From a virus: a stretch of DNA of 64,000 nucleotides. Each line of letters opens with the position of its first letter. The first letter of the stretch is position 1. The position numbers and the translations under genes were made by a program. Positions 34,201 through 43,463 of the stretch are shown here, piece by piece. The stretch covers positions 1-64,000 of IMG/VR virus record IMGVR_UViG_3300031997_000007; one strand, written 5' to 3'. The notes below the pieces were generated by a model. The model worked only from the letters and a program-made list of their open reading frames with translations, searched no databases and was not told the origin of the DNA.

Positions 34201-37191
34201 TTAGGTTATGTTGAACCAAAATACTTAGATTTATTAGGTAGTACTGAAAAATCAAAATTCATATTTTGGAGAGGTATGATTCAACATAAAGGGTCTAATG
34301 CAGCGATTACTGCGTTTTCTAATTCTAGATCGTTATTAGATGCAAATATTGATGAGTTTTGGACATATAAACTTGCACAATTTGGTGATAATAGAACAAA
34401 ACTTAAACCTACTATACATGTATTTTTATCCGATGTTGTACGTAATACAATAATGTATCAGTTTATGAACGTTATAGATAATACCCCGGTATTCAACGGT
34501 TTTGATGTTGAATCATTTGATACCGGTCTTGAACAAGAACGTAGTACTGATAGTACTTCAGTAGAAGAATACTTTACTAAAATTACTAATATTGACGTTG
34601 ATAGATGGGTTGATCTACCAGATGCTAATTATTTAATAGATACTAGCATGTATTTTGATGCTGAAGTTACAGATGTAATAACATTTACATCAACTGATAT
34701 CACTACGTCTATAGCTACTCGTGGATCAATTAGAACATCGCAATATAATATCGTAAATAATAACCATCAATACCTCAAAACAAGTACAGTATGTGATGGT
34801 GTTCAAATATTTGTAGATAATGGTGTTCAATTAGTAGCCGATATACATTACATGACATCAACAATTATTCTAAATGCACCGATAATCACCAATATGGTTC
34901 GTGTTATTATTAGATCACCCCAGTTAATTGTAGATACTACGTTAAATGAAGAAGATACTATAATACAAATTATTGGACAATATCATAATTCTCAAGGAGT
35001 ATTATCAATATTTGTTACAAATACAGCAAATATTAAATCTCAAATATTAGATTTTACAAGTGTTATCCGAGATGATAATACATTATTAATAATACACACT
35101 AAATTTACAAACGATGATTTATTTACGGTGTATATTGATAAAATATTAAATATAGTTCCCAATAATACAAATTCAAATAGAATAGTATTACAAGATCCAT
35201 ATGTAACAGATAATGGTGCATTAATTATTTTCGTAAATGACATAAAAGTATCAGCTACTATCGAATCTATTATACACCTACCATATCATTATATAACTAG
35301 AACTAATAATTTAAAGGTATATGTTGATGGACATGTTAATAATTCATATACAGAATTAACTAATAATTCAATATTATTATCATCAACACCTAATACTACT
35401 ATTACTGTTTTATATCAACAAGGTCAATTAATTGAATATAATGATAATAATTTAAACGGACATTATAAAAAATTAAGCTCGTCGTTAATAGAGTTTTTAA
35501 TTGATATAACAGATATATCTATAATCAAGTTATTAACTGTATTTTTAATAAATCCAGCTAAATCGAAATTAAATGATTGTAAATTAATTGATTCTAAAAG
35601 TAATGTTGTTACTAAAGAGTTACCGATATGGGATCCTATACGTGGAATTTATCCAACTAACGTAGATTTAATGGTTGATTATTATTCAACCACTAACCCG
35701 GCACAATATGACAACTCTACTACTCCAGGTGCAAATGCATGGAATATGAACGAGGTAGGTAAAATTTGGATGGATACATCTAAATTAGGATACGTGCCGT
35801 ATATAGACCCACAATTATATCCAACGATAATTGATAGAATGTTTGCCTGGGGTAATGTACCTAAATGGAGCAGTGTTGAATTATACGAATGGGTATCATC
35901 ACCGGTTGTTCCTGAAAGATGGATTGATTTAGTAACTGATGATATAAACAATACACTAGTTGAAGAGAAAAATCGATATACTGGCGATGTACACACTCAA
36001 TTATATTATAGAACAAGAGCGGATATAACAAGTAATTGGGGTGATTGGATAATTACAATTGATACTCATCAAATATTTAATGGATATGATTATAATATTA
36101 TTAATAACTCAATTACAGTAACAATATCTGAATTAACTATTAATACTATAACTGATAATTATGATGTATTTGTTAATGAACAAGAAACAACATCATTTAC
36201 TGTAGTACAAAATACAAATAATATTATTACATTAATAACTGTAACAGGTATTAATATAAGTTCAATTATACGAGTTGTGAAATACGCAGATATACCAACT
36301 CAAGAAATGATCGATGATATTAGTACAGATCCTACTACATTAATTCAATATAATCTTGTACACCCATATACATTTACTTTTGTATATGATGAAAGTGGTC
36401 ATAATTGGGTATATACATACTTCTTTTGGGTAAAAAATAGAACTAATCGAGTTAAAAATAATTTAGCAATAATAGATATTAAACACATATTTAAGACTCC
36501 ACAACAACCTTATGTATTTTATCAACATTTATTATATGATAATGGAGTATTACCGAATCGGTACGATCAATGTATTATTAATAATATTACATACGATATT
36601 AATGAAGAAGGTAGATACGATATACAATTTACTAAAGATTTTACTTTACGTGATCAACTTGAAAAATCAGGTGCAATTCTAAAAAATAAGTACAATGAGT
36701 GGAAAATGTTTAGAGAGAAAGATTTATCCTCAGTTCCGAGACGGTTATGGGATAAAATAACCGAAACCTTATTAGGATATAAAATAACTGACCCAACACA
36801 TCTTATACCGTCGTTAAATAGAATATTATTTGATAGTGTAAATAATACAACAACTTGTTACGGTTTTAATATAGATCAAGCTGTCGGACCAAAAAATATA
36901 ATTTTTGATACAGTTATAGCTCTATTGGAGGATTCTAATTATGATTTTCAACCAATAAATAAAGAAAACTTCCTTGAGAATTACACATTTATGACTCCTG
37001 AAAATATTATTGCTGGAATGGATTATATTTACACATATTTTCCATGTAATATCGTTAATAGGATTTTCTTTAATATATTAAACGATACATTAACATATAA
37101 TCATGAGCTCACTGGAATATTTAAAACTTCTATGGTTGCATTAAATTGCACACTGACTTTTGAAACAGCTTCATCAGTAATAGATGTATAG
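28225..37191 (+). CDS. Giant baseplate/tail structural protein (gp7 position)
   Basis: 2988 residues, one of the longest genes to expect in such a phage. It lies directly after the gp6-type gene, where T4 has gp7 (1032 residues), and a wedge or baseplate-rim role is inferred from position. The sequence is rich in Asn, Ile, Thr and Tyr and is beta-dominated. A 17-residue motif, FDTGLEQERSTD with flanks, occurs near residue 485 and again near 2095. W-rich segments (SNYYWYDV, VMLWDDNGGDWDP) occur near the start. No enzyme motif is seen. An AGAGAG ribosome site precedes the ATG. Its lack of any frameshift over 9 kb argues it is real. Confidence 0.75.
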   Translation: MTDNFDYRKPRIQIEELFPDIFKSDINVSVLNNAENRLFTKPDTIHVSGSIGRKNPSIPNTNRVVENSPHRQAWQLQPLLYSKIATVDHITAYYDILNKLKHLGVDINSLPKWGNTLQFNYAPPINIDKLTNYSNYYWYDVNSNSQPQYITIENQFNTVNSKIIELRRYYNEKVSTGTPTAELKLIQNTIIQYFTLQQQLRNKHVGFDVMLWDDNGGDWDPLSDWITAGIDNTHHVIPVIAPQGVTEWDTDNTDMLNLWSLENMWVHESDLPHTAVGIQATMPIIEYNANLEINEWTFTKHNWLYRKNLTSDWISVDVEPTVNEINIRCNIVDISIDSKYILLPLSTGDNIFVIAGDKTALFVNGYRFVISATHINDGVKITQQSRLSTNGLYTLVYVNEPVFIEPARVPLVVPYNSKEYLGYDVKFGVILQLTTTSLGDSWCGCFVHWMWNGTNAVVPVNHQLPNIHQQRYITIITFDGFDVGPFDTGLEQERSTDGMFIVENTIVNPQTIHPITHVVTINNITMYLNNSVYYSTYAEVPIDISSDVNTFNYLYGLDDLQVYVNGIRQYGTYEEFKTNSIYANAILFFNKLKSGDIVQMRSGAACSLDVGREIIWVQDDQNNITQRSLIRYKKHEQVKSQHTQYPLFDIYNVDKTTAYQANCIFKYQELVTNLVDSRVNMRITMLDKERNYIFQQLLLNADTEEMYCYKNYDTVSTDNPEGLQTIWQKGINNEEYVPRYVNEYRLADGDTYLDPTGNTHTTILPIDDPTGAWEIPDQLYFNAQHENRATVSYIELYKHFTTIINNQPIPKFTFGNTQVPFNFIIQQDQFKLLDAINYYEGGTIKEHNGCYDTFLSTLYQELITTPTLIKYALKQYENNILLIKEMFIKNLPEIISNTSPSAIVNLQQYIINHIILNIQSNDNLTYVFSDTTAYDANTNTGMPNWIVTLPILQLTASHEPQLLIDNKLGLYHIIHHDGHFSNNKFTDTDIKYIITRILKKNGTSGTGAKPNLNGLTNGVFWYDKNTKQLWKYTVIAIQSTVPSISTPIGVYWYNNITDTLYVRANTTTFGWDIEPNHIRAWQLVDINLIISKTLLTIEQKLYSKCENITSLKIDYSNIYHTDEEATKYISYLHDEYIKYTKEHNLNIFYTDFNISNAWTWNYTEFPNLPSITVNRPNISNKWGSRWYTIYTELYGTPYPHLEPWKLQGYTKKPTNWDHLYANTSNGGRWSSVMWENIKIGNIVGVEPQLTSIIPVYNNRLSVNISGITIGNYAPDDLLPPHVSDAILQQYTITSYGSFTPAIQNAISANYAFGQQGPTERLWRESSNYRYSILIATFRMQPIRFIQQTFGFEFYEINKLQIEKQTKKVVSHKDVVFHGMVINGTTQTRSINGLNQWYINAIRSKGYDIYISDFIIMWKDWDLKITYQTDSVINSKSLSVNTDFYQIENQDYTTYMKKSSGAFNNWLNSIIVSLYKTGTVAHSNTHIQIPSDTGSDWQFRLDVPINPGADLNVYDVNVYNIVSVNDITNEITIHKTSPWIDGTQIYINSNIKTIKYGAPYFIISETPTTFKLASGYVDGVARNNDILVYDTLKHTITLNGDVSPTNPRDLDLWSYTNTNTGLQTFKQYHKLSKTWQLYSSSSHIFRMHNDTRADNLKMYYNDILLIENTDYVIFPNGWVQVLNGLNFNPTQPTLTVRLLLTTNIQIYEQYNTFYSLNRANCNINWTHYAVNKSRVLSISFPTIITGVQNVINFIDGYSAYLKDQGFVFNDYYRTSIDTETGLLISWQTEIEKFIDKAWRGFNTKFDTKTQQLIKVYDSYEINPFKYDIWITPRLGIISNIISGPFVDILTQPIVYDQYGVPILTIDNLKIFREDNLTYIVYPKPETVPFEKTFLHIGGMHLFSDVYEHVVAFNNYTIDGKLVYDPYIGLNISKIHTSFDKHYERTCRPNLGGYFLHDGKMIENIEASASHLQKYYDVYTADETANHIEYARKLLGYVEPKYLDLLGSTEKSKFIFWRGMIQHKGSNAAITAFSNSRSLLDANIDEFWTYKLAQFGDNRTKLKPTIHVFLSDVVRNTIMYQFMNVIDNTPVFNGFDVESFDTGLEQERSTDSTSVEEYFTKITNIDVDRWVDLPDANYLIDTSMYFDAEVTDVITFTSTDITTSIATRGSIRTSQYNIVNNNHQYLKTSTVCDGVQIFVDNGVQLVADIHYMTSTIILNAPIITNMVRVIIRSPQLIVDTTLNEEDTIIQIIGQYHNSQGVLSIFVTNTANIKSQILDFTSVIRDDNTLLIIHTKFTNDDLFTVYIDKILNIVPNNTNSNRIVLQDPYVTDNGALIIFVNDIKVSATIESIIHLPYHYITRTNNLKVYVDGHVNNSYTELTNNSILLSSTPNTTITVLYQQGQLIEYNDNNLNGHYKKLSSSLIEFLIDITDISIIKLLTVFLINPAKSKLNDCKLIDSKSNVVTKELPIWDPIRGIYPTNVDLMVDYYSTTNPAQYDNSTTPGANAWNMNEVGKIWMDTSKLGYVPYIDPQLYPTIIDRMFAWGNVPKWSSVELYEWVSSPVVPERWIDLVTDDINNTLVEEKNRYTGDVHTQLYYRTRADITSNWGDWIITIDTHQIFNGYDYNIINNSITVTISELTINTITDNYDVFVNEQETTSFTVVQNTNNIITLITVTGINISSIIRVVKYADIPTQEMIDDISTDPTTLIQYNLVHPYTFTFVYDESGHNWVYTYFFWVKNRTNRVKNNLAIIDIKHIFKTPQQPYVFYQHLLYDNGVLPNRYDQCIINNITYDINEEGRYDIQFTKDFTLRDQLEKSGAILKNKYNEWKMFREKDLSSVPRRLWDKITETLLGYKITDPTHLIPSLNRILFDSVNNTTTCYGFNIDQAVGPKNIIFDTVIALLEDSNYDFQPINKENFLENYTFMTPENIIAGMDYIYTYFPCNIVNRIFFNILNDTLTYNHELTGIFKTSMVALNCTLTFETASSVIDV

Positions 37192-37232
37192 TAGTACAAT
37201 TTAATAGTTAATAAATTTTCGGAGATCAATGA

Positions 37233-39125
37233 ATGCCTTTATATCGTGACCCAATTGAGGGGTTAGTACAATACGTTAATGATATTAAACCATACCACAC
37301 TAAATTAATTGATGTTGTAGTTACGTATACATATGAAGAGCGTATAAATGTTACTATATTAGATAATTTATTTACAACTGTAACATTTAATATGGATTAC
37401 TCACGTGAGCCGTGTTTCTTTGGTTATGATACTGATAGTTATGATTATACAGCATATAATATTCCGGATTATGGATATGCAATAAATCACGCTAATACAT
37501 ATAATACTGATTGTTTATTAACAGGGTGCGAACGATATTATAAAACTACTACAATTACACCAATTATTGTAGATGATACCATATTACTACCGTTTGAATA
37601 TCTATATAATATAGAAACATTATATGTATACATAAATGGTGTATTAACTAACACAATATTTCAACAAGTTGAACCGGTTACATATAATGATACTCAACTG
37701 GATGATTGTGATAGATATAATACAAATATAATTAAATGTTTAAGTATACTACCGATAGGTACAAGAATACTAATAACAACACATATTATTGGTGTAGACA
37801 ATGAGTGCTGGTCTGATTTAGCATCATCGGGTTTTGAATCCCATCAATTTGATGAACATCAAATTGATTTAACAGATCCATTATTTGACAGATGGCGTTA
37901 TGGATATAATAGTTATGCCCTTGATGCTACGACATACGATATGCCTGATCCAGATGATACAAATCGTAATTGTAAATGCCCACCGTTTATACCGTATGCG
38001 TCACCAACGTCTGTACTTCCAACTATTTTAGAAGATATTAAATTTATAGATCTAATAATATTTACAGATATTATTAACGTTACTGTATTTGATTGGTCAG
38101 ATAATTGGGCTAATGGGTTTGATTTAACTCCACTTAATAATTATAGATTTGATACAACATCATTATGGGATGTTATTGATAATATTGGATACAACTTTGG
38201 ACCAACAGGACGACCTAACTTAATTAAAACTAATTTTATAATATATGATGAGCAGAAAAATGATATTTCTATTAATATAACTGATTCACATACTCAAATT
38301 GAAATTATAGATAATGACAATGAGAATTTAGGTTATGATATTTTACCTATAGATGTATCAGAGTTTGATTCAAGTAGCGCTGTAGAAGTAATAGCAGCTG
38401 CAACTATAACAGATGTATTTACGGTAATAGAAATATTAGAATTTAAAGATATGATTGGAGTCAATGTTGTTGATCCATCATGTTGGGTAAGTGCACAGGG
38501 GCTAAATTGGGTACGAGATAATTTCTGGTATGATATGTTACCTAATCTTGCAGGAGGAAGTAATACTACTACCGAATTAGTTGATGATAGAGTTAATTGG
38601 GTACAACTTCCAACGGTAGGTGGTTTTGAATGTGATAGTCTTGGATTTGATCTTAATGGTTTTGACAATGATCAAATATGGTCGTGCATACCATGTAGTT
38701 TAGTTGGTGGATTTGATGATAGTATGGGACTTGATGGATATTATGACGGATCAACTTATGAACCGTATGAAAATATTCCAACTATGTTAGGACTAGATCA
38801 GGAACCGTTATGGAATAGTTATCCAGTTTTACCGTATAAAAACGATGGTACAGACTTCTATCATGGCTGTACACCAACAGAATTAACAGATTCTATAATA
38901 ACAATAATTCGTACACCTACATCTGTACTAATGTCGTATATTTATTATCAAACAGATCCATCTACAACCTGGATTATAACTCACAATTTATCTGTATTCC
39001 CTATTATTCGAGTGTTTACATTGGATGGTGTTGAAATACACCCTGCTAGTATTACACATATATCTTATAATACAGCGGTTATAGAGTTTAGTGAACCGAC
39101 TGTTGGTATTATCCGATTCGTTTAG
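37233..39125 (+). CDS. Tail/baseplate structural protein with C-terminal WxIxHNL module
   Basis: 630 residues. The start DPIEGLVQYVNDIKPYHTKLIDV is seen in large T4-like phages near baseplate genes. The body has many short aromatic-Asp repeats (FDxYGYDxxSYD types), suggesting beta structure. The last 65 residues (SYIYYQTDPSTTWIITHNL...GIIRFV) form the small module that recurs in the next five genes. A role as baseplate or fibre connector is inferred. Confidence 0.65.
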   Translation: MPLYRDPIEGLVQYVNDIKPYHTKLIDVVVTYTYEERINVTILDNLFTTVTFNMDYSREPCFFGYDTDSYDYTAYNIPDYGYAINHANTYNTDCLLTGCERYYKTTTITPIIVDDTILLPFEYLYNIETLYVYINGVLTNTIFQQVEPVTYNDTQLDDCDRYNTNIIKCLSILPIGTRILITTHIIGVDNECWSDLASSGFESHQFDEHQIDLTDPLFDRWRYGYNSYALDATTYDMPDPDDTNRNCKCPPFIPYASPTSVLPTILEDIKFIDLIIFTDIINVTVFDWSDNWANGFDLTPLNNYRFDTTSLWDVIDNIGYNFGPTGRPNLIKTNFIIYDEQKNDISINITDSHTQIEIIDNDNENLGYDILPIDVSEFDSSSAVEVIAAATITDVFTVIEILEFKDMIGVNVVDPSCWVSAQGLNWVRDNFWYDMLPNLAGGSNTTTELVDDRVNWVQLPTVGGFECDSLGFDLNGFDNDQIWSCIPCSLVGGFDDSMGLDGYYDGSTYEPYENIPTMLGLDQEPLWNSYPVLPYKNDGTDFYHGCTPTELTDSIITIIRTPTSVLMSYIYYQTDPSTTWIITHNLSVFPIIRVFTLDGVEIHPASITHISYNTAVIEFSEPTVGIIRFV

Positions 39126-39184
39126 TGAGATTATAAGTAATGTTAATAATAAATAATACACAAATATATAAGGAAATATTGTAG

Positions 39185-40453
39185 ATGAAAATCCCCTTTA
39201 GACAAGGTATAGTTAGATACCAAACGGATACATCTCAATCTCCTAGTTTTCTATATAGAGAAATATCTGGTAATTATATTTCTCTATACGTTTCTCCTAT
39301 ATCAACAATTATTACGTTTGCACATGGTGATGTTGATTACCTACTTGAAGAATCGTGTACTATCATACACGCTTGGGGTCCGTTTGTTACAGGTAATAAT
39401 TATTACCTATATTGGGATATTAATGTAGCTACAGGCATGCGTACATTTGGATACACTAACAGTGCACCTTTGTACGGATCTCCAAAACCAGTTCATCCAG
39501 TTAACGAACAACATTGGTTTGACCTCAACACCAACACCATGTTTTATTGGAGCGGAATGCGTTGGGTAGAATGTATTCGTGTTTTTGCTGGTAGTTACCT
39601 ACAAGGTGCAAATCTCTATCAAAATATAGTTGGTAGTCAAATTGGGAATAATACTGAAATTAATGCAGGTTTTATTTTATTTGATGATAATGAGAAACCT
39701 GTTCGTAGAGCAAGATTAGATGGTAAAGGTAAATTTTTAACTACAGAATCACAATTTTATAGTGATAAAGCAGCAACTACTACTGTTAGTTTTGAAACTG
39801 TTATGCATTACGCTACTGCGAGAGAAGATCTTGCAGCGTGGAATATTGTTACATATGTTGATGCTGATGGTATTGGTCTTGCGTCTAACTTAGATATCCA
39901 TCATAGACCAGCGTTTGGTTTATTACGTGAAGGGCTACCATTTGGATCTATCGGTGCTATCGTTACAAAAGGATATGTTACAAATTTAACTTGGAATTGG
40001 ACTGAAGCTGCGTCGACGATATTATACTTGGGTCCGTTAGGTACGCTTCAAGTAAATCCACCAGGAATTGGATTTATACAACAAATAGCAACTATAGTAT
40101 CACCGAATACTATATTTGTTAATATTGAACCACAAATCATACATTATGATTCTGTTCAAAATACAATAACTATTCCGATTGAAGTTGATTTATTAACTGG
40201 TAAATTAACAACAAGCCCTCAAAGTGCGACAATTACTCATACAATTGGATTAACTTATACTCAAACTATATCTAGTACTGAGTGGCTTATACCTCATAAT
40301 CACGATACTATTAATTTTATTACACAAATTCATGATGAATTAGGAGATTTAATGTGGCCAGATAATGCAAGATATATTGATTCAAACCATATTAAAATTT
40401 ATTTTACAGCACCTACAACTGGTACTGCACAAGTACTATTAATAAAACATTAA
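39185..40453 (+). CDS. Tail structural protein with C-terminal module
   Basis: 422 residues. The N-terminal half has a conserved phage tail pattern: FRQGIVRYQTD, SFLYR, YVSPISTIITFAHGDVDYLLEE, YYLYWDINVATGMRTFGYT, EQHWFDLNTNTMFYWSGMRWVECIRVFAG. The C-terminal 65 residues are another copy of the shared module (STEWLIPHNHDTINF...GTAQVLLI). It is probably part of the fibre base or a fibre connector. Confidence 0.65.
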   Translation: MKIPFRQGIVRYQTDTSQSPSFLYREISGNYISLYVSPISTIITFAHGDVDYLLEESCTIIHAWGPFVTGNNYYLYWDINVATGMRTFGYTNSAPLYGSPKPVHPVNEQHWFDLNTNTMFYWSGMRWVECIRVFAGSYLQGANLYQNIVGSQIGNNTEINAGFILFDDNEKPVRRARLDGKGKFLTTESQFYSDKAATTTVSFETVMHYATAREDLAAWNIVTYVDADGIGLASNLDIHHRPAFGLLREGLPFGSIGAIVTKGYVTNLTWNWTEAASTILYLGPLGTLQVNPPGIGFIQQIATIVSPNTIFVNIEPQIIHYDSVQNTITIPIEVDLLTGKLTTSPQSATITHTIGLTYTQTISSTEWLIPHNHDTINFITQIHDELGDLMWPDNARYIDSNHIKIYFTAPTTGTAQVLLIKH

Positions 40454-40491
40454 TATAAATCATATAGTTAGCTAATAACTATTTTTATATT

Positions 40492-40519
40492 TATAAATAA
40501 ACTTAGTATTAGATAAATA
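40492..40519 (+). promoter_or_regulatory. Double late promoter of the long tail fibre
   Basis: Exact TATAAATA at 40492-40499 and GATAAATA at 40512-40519, 74 and 54 bases before the ATG at 40573. This tandem pair may give high fibre expression. Confidence 0.65.
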
Positions 40520-40572
40520 ACTATGATTAAATAATTTTTCGAAAAAACTAATTTATAAATGGAGATACAAAC

Positions 40573-43263
40573 ATGAAATTAAACGGTAATCTAGTATTAA
40601 ACGCTGCTGGCGCGTCTGAAGTTCAGAATTTTATTATTGAAAGAATGTCAGGATTACCTTCGGTATTAACTAGTGAAAAGGGTCGTATTGTTTTTAATTT
40701 AACAGACGCAATCTATTACTATAATACTGGAACAATTTGGCAAGCATTCGCAACAGGTGGTAATGCATCAAATATTCAAACAGAAGTAAATAATATTGAA
40801 CTGTCATTAGGAGATATGACAACTGATAATGGAGTTTTCGTTGGCTCTACATTCACTACCCTAAATAGCACAATTTGGCCGTCAAGCCCAACTAGCTTAA
40901 CAAACGCTTTAGATATATTAGCTGATTATATGTCAGGTAAAGATACCTTAGCTGAATTAGATGATGTTCTACTTACAGATACAGCTGGTGGTCAATATTT
41001 ACGATATGATGTAGGGGATTCTGTATGGGTAAATAGTACATTAGTAATTGCTGATGTAACTGATATTACATCTTCTGCTGCTGAATTAAATATTTTAGAT
41101 GGTGTTACTTCATCTACATCTGAATTAAATATTTTAGATGGTGTTACGGCAACAGCTACTGAAATCAATTTACTAGATGGTGTTGCATCTACATTAACAG
41201 TTACAGAATTAAATTATGTTGATGGAGTTACATCTGGTATTCAAAGTCAATTAGACAATAAACAACCTTTGGATGCTGGTTTAACAGCATTATCTATATT
41301 TGACTCAGTTGGTATTATAGTTGAAACTGCTACTAATGTATGGGCAGCACGCACAACTGTAGCTCCCACTGCTGGTATCACGATTACAAATCCTGCTGGA
41401 ACAGCCGGTAATATTACTTTCGCATTAGCTAATGATTTAGCTGCGGTTGAAGGTTTAGCTACTTTAGGGTTTGCTGTTCGTGTTGAAGATGGTAGTTGGA
41501 TAACCCGTAATGTTGCTACAGCTTCTACTGACCGTATCACTGTAACCAATGGAAGTGGTGTTGATGCTTCTCCAACTATAGATTTAGCAACTGTTACTAA
41601 TGGTGGAACTGGTACATTCTTAAAAATTACCAGAGACTCTTATGGTCGTGTAAGCGGTACTACAGCTGTTGTACAAGGTGATATCACCGGTTTAGTAGCT
41701 AGTGTTTATGTTGATGTATCAGGTGATTCAATGACAGGTAACTTAGCTTTTGGTGGTACTTATAAAGTTACAGGTTTAGCTTCTCCGTTAGATGGTCAAG
41801 ACGCTGCTAACAAAAACTATGTAGATGGTTTAATAACTGGTATTTCTTGGAAAGAACCTGTTGGTAGTGTAGGTGCAACAAACCCTACAACAGTAGCAAT
41901 AGGTTATCGTTTCTTAAATACTACAGATAAAAAGATTTATGTTGCTACAGCTGGTTGGGTTGCTGGTGATCCAGAAGCTGATCCAGTTCTTGATCCTGTT
42001 TTAACTGTTTGGAATGCTGGCACATCTCCATCTGATAACTGGGCAGTATTCGATAAAACTACTGATGGCGCCTATACTTATGATAGTTCTACAACCGCTT
42101 GGATTCAATTCACTGGTGCAGGTCAAATTGTTGATGGTACAGGTTTATCTAAATCAGGTAACACACTTAATGTTAACTTAGGTGCTGGTGTTGTTGCATT
42201 ACCATCGGATGAAGTCGGTCTTGATTTATTCTCTGATTCAGCCTCTGCGTTAATATTAACAGTAAATGGTACAGTTCGTTCAACAGACACTGCTTCAAAA
42301 TTAGCATTATTATTACCTACAGGTAGTGGTTTATATCAAGACGCAACTGGATTGTATGTTCCAGCAAATGGCATCACAAATGGTATGATCTTAAATGAAA
42401 CAATCACATTAGATGCTGACGATATCGGAACAACTGCAATTGCGTTAGGCGGTACTTTACTTATAGCTGGTACATCTACACAAGGTATTAGTACTGCTAT
42501 ATCTACAGGTACTGTAACTATAACAGCATCTGATGCATCTTATACCCAAAAAGGTGTTGCAAGCTTCAATACACTTGACTTTACCGTAACTGCTGGTGCT
42601 GTTAGTATTGCTTCATTGTCAAACGCACAATTAGACAACTCAAGTATTACTGTTACAGGTACAACTGGTTCTGATGCTGTTAGCTTAGGTGAGTCATTCG
42701 CTATCGTTGGTGGTACAACTCCAATTACAACTGTATCTGCTGCAAATAGTGTTACAATCAATGTTGCAGATGCTGGTGCAGCCGCTAAAGGTCTTGCAAG
42801 TTTTAACTCAAGTCACTTCAGTGTAACAACCGGTGCTGTTAGTTTAGACGCTACAATAGATGATCTATCAAATGTATCAAGTGCTGATGGTGCTGCTACT
42901 GACTCAATCTTAACTAAATCAGCTACTGATTGGGTTCCTGTAACTCGCGCTAACTTATTAGGTACAGAATCAATTGATGCATTGTCTGATGTTGTTATTA
43001 CTACTCCTGCATCTGGTCAAGTATTACAAAATAACGGTACAAACTGGGTTAATAAAAAAGTATATCACGTTGAGGCTATGTCTTCAAGTACAACTTGGAC
43101 TGTTACTCACGGAATAGGTCAAAAATTTGTAATAGTAAATGTATATGATAGTACTGACAATATTGTAATTCCACAATCAATCGTTGCAACAAGTACAACA
43201 GTAACCACAATTACGTTTAATACCGCTCTAGCCGGTACGGTCGCAATTTCTGGCGTTGCATAA
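40573..43263 (+). CDS. Long tail fibre protein
   Basis: 896 residues after a GGAG ribosome site. The N-terminus has the KGRIVFNLTDAIYYYNTGTIWQ module shared with the next gene. Residues about 165-220 hold tandem ELNILDGVT repeats, a hallmark of phage fibres (four copies: two ELNILDGVT, then EINLLDGVA and ELNYVDGVT). The rest is Thr/Ala/Gly/Val-rich beta structure with repeated ASFNxxxFxVTxGAVS units near residues 660-760. The C-terminal 65 residues are the shared WTVTHGIG module. Codon use looks less AT-rich than in the neighbours, which suggests module exchange. A terminator follows. Confidence 0.85.
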   Translation: MKLNGNLVLNAAGASEVQNFIIERMSGLPSVLTSEKGRIVFNLTDAIYYYNTGTIWQAFATGGNASNIQTEVNNIELSLGDMTTDNGVFVGSTFTTLNSTIWPSSPTSLTNALDILADYMSGKDTLAELDDVLLTDTAGGQYLRYDVGDSVWVNSTLVIADVTDITSSAAELNILDGVTSSTSELNILDGVTATATEINLLDGVASTLTVTELNYVDGVTSGIQSQLDNKQPLDAGLTALSIFDSVGIIVETATNVWAARTTVAPTAGITITNPAGTAGNITFALANDLAAVEGLATLGFAVRVEDGSWITRNVATASTDRITVTNGSGVDASPTIDLATVTNGGTGTFLKITRDSYGRVSGTTAVVQGDITGLVASVYVDVSGDSMTGNLAFGGTYKVTGLASPLDGQDAANKNYVDGLITGISWKEPVGSVGATNPTTVAIGYRFLNTTDKKIYVATAGWVAGDPEADPVLDPVLTVWNAGTSPSDNWAVFDKTTDGAYTYDSSTTAWIQFTGAGQIVDGTGLSKSGNTLNVNLGAGVVALPSDEVGLDLFSDSASALILTVNGTVRSTDTASKLALLLPTGSGLYQDATGLYVPANGITNGMILNETITLDADDIGTTAIALGGTLLIAGTSTQGISTAISTGTVTITASDASYTQKGVASFNTLDFTVTAGAVSIASLSNAQLDNSSITVTGTTGSDAVSLGESFAIVGGTTPITTVSAANSVTINVADAGAAAKGLASFNSSHFSVTTGAVSLDATIDDLSNVSSADGAATDSILTKSATDWVPVTRANLLGTESIDALSDVVITTPASGQVLQNNGTNWVNKKVYHVEAMSSSTTWTVTHGIGQKFVIVNVYDSTDNIVIPQSIVATSTTVTTITFNTALAGTVAISGVA
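41072..41225 (+). repeat. Tandem ELNILDGVT-coding repeats in the fibre gene
   Basis: Four imperfect copies of a unit of about 39-45 bases encode ELNILDGVT, ELNILDGVT, EINLLDGVA and ELNYVDGVT. The first two are nearly identical in DNA. Confidence 0.85.
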
Positions 43264-43284
43264 TTAATTAGTAATAATTAATAT

Positions 43285-43311
43285 AAAAAGAGGACTTTAG
43301 TCCTCTTTTTT
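43285..43311 (+). terminator. Intrinsic terminator after the tail fibre
   Basis: Stem AAAAAGAGGA/TCCTCTTTTT (43285-43294 with 43301-43310), 6-base loop, ending in a T run, 22 bases after the fibre stop. Confidence 0.9.
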
Positions 43312-43398
43312 ATTGTGTACATTATTATAATATAATAATATAACAATTGCTACAATTTTATTATATATTAGCTCTTAAAAATATTTTATAAGATTAAT

Positions 43399-43430
43399 GA
43401 TAAATATATTCATAGAGATAAATATAAATA
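43399..43430 (+). promoter_or_regulatory. Cluster of three late-promoter octamers
   Basis: GATAAATA at 43399-43406 and 43417-43424, overlapping exact TATAAATA at 43423-43430. They precede the gene starting at 43464 by 34-65 bases. Confidence 0.65.
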
Positions 43431-43463
43431 TCAATAAACATATTTAAAATGGAGAGCACGTAT

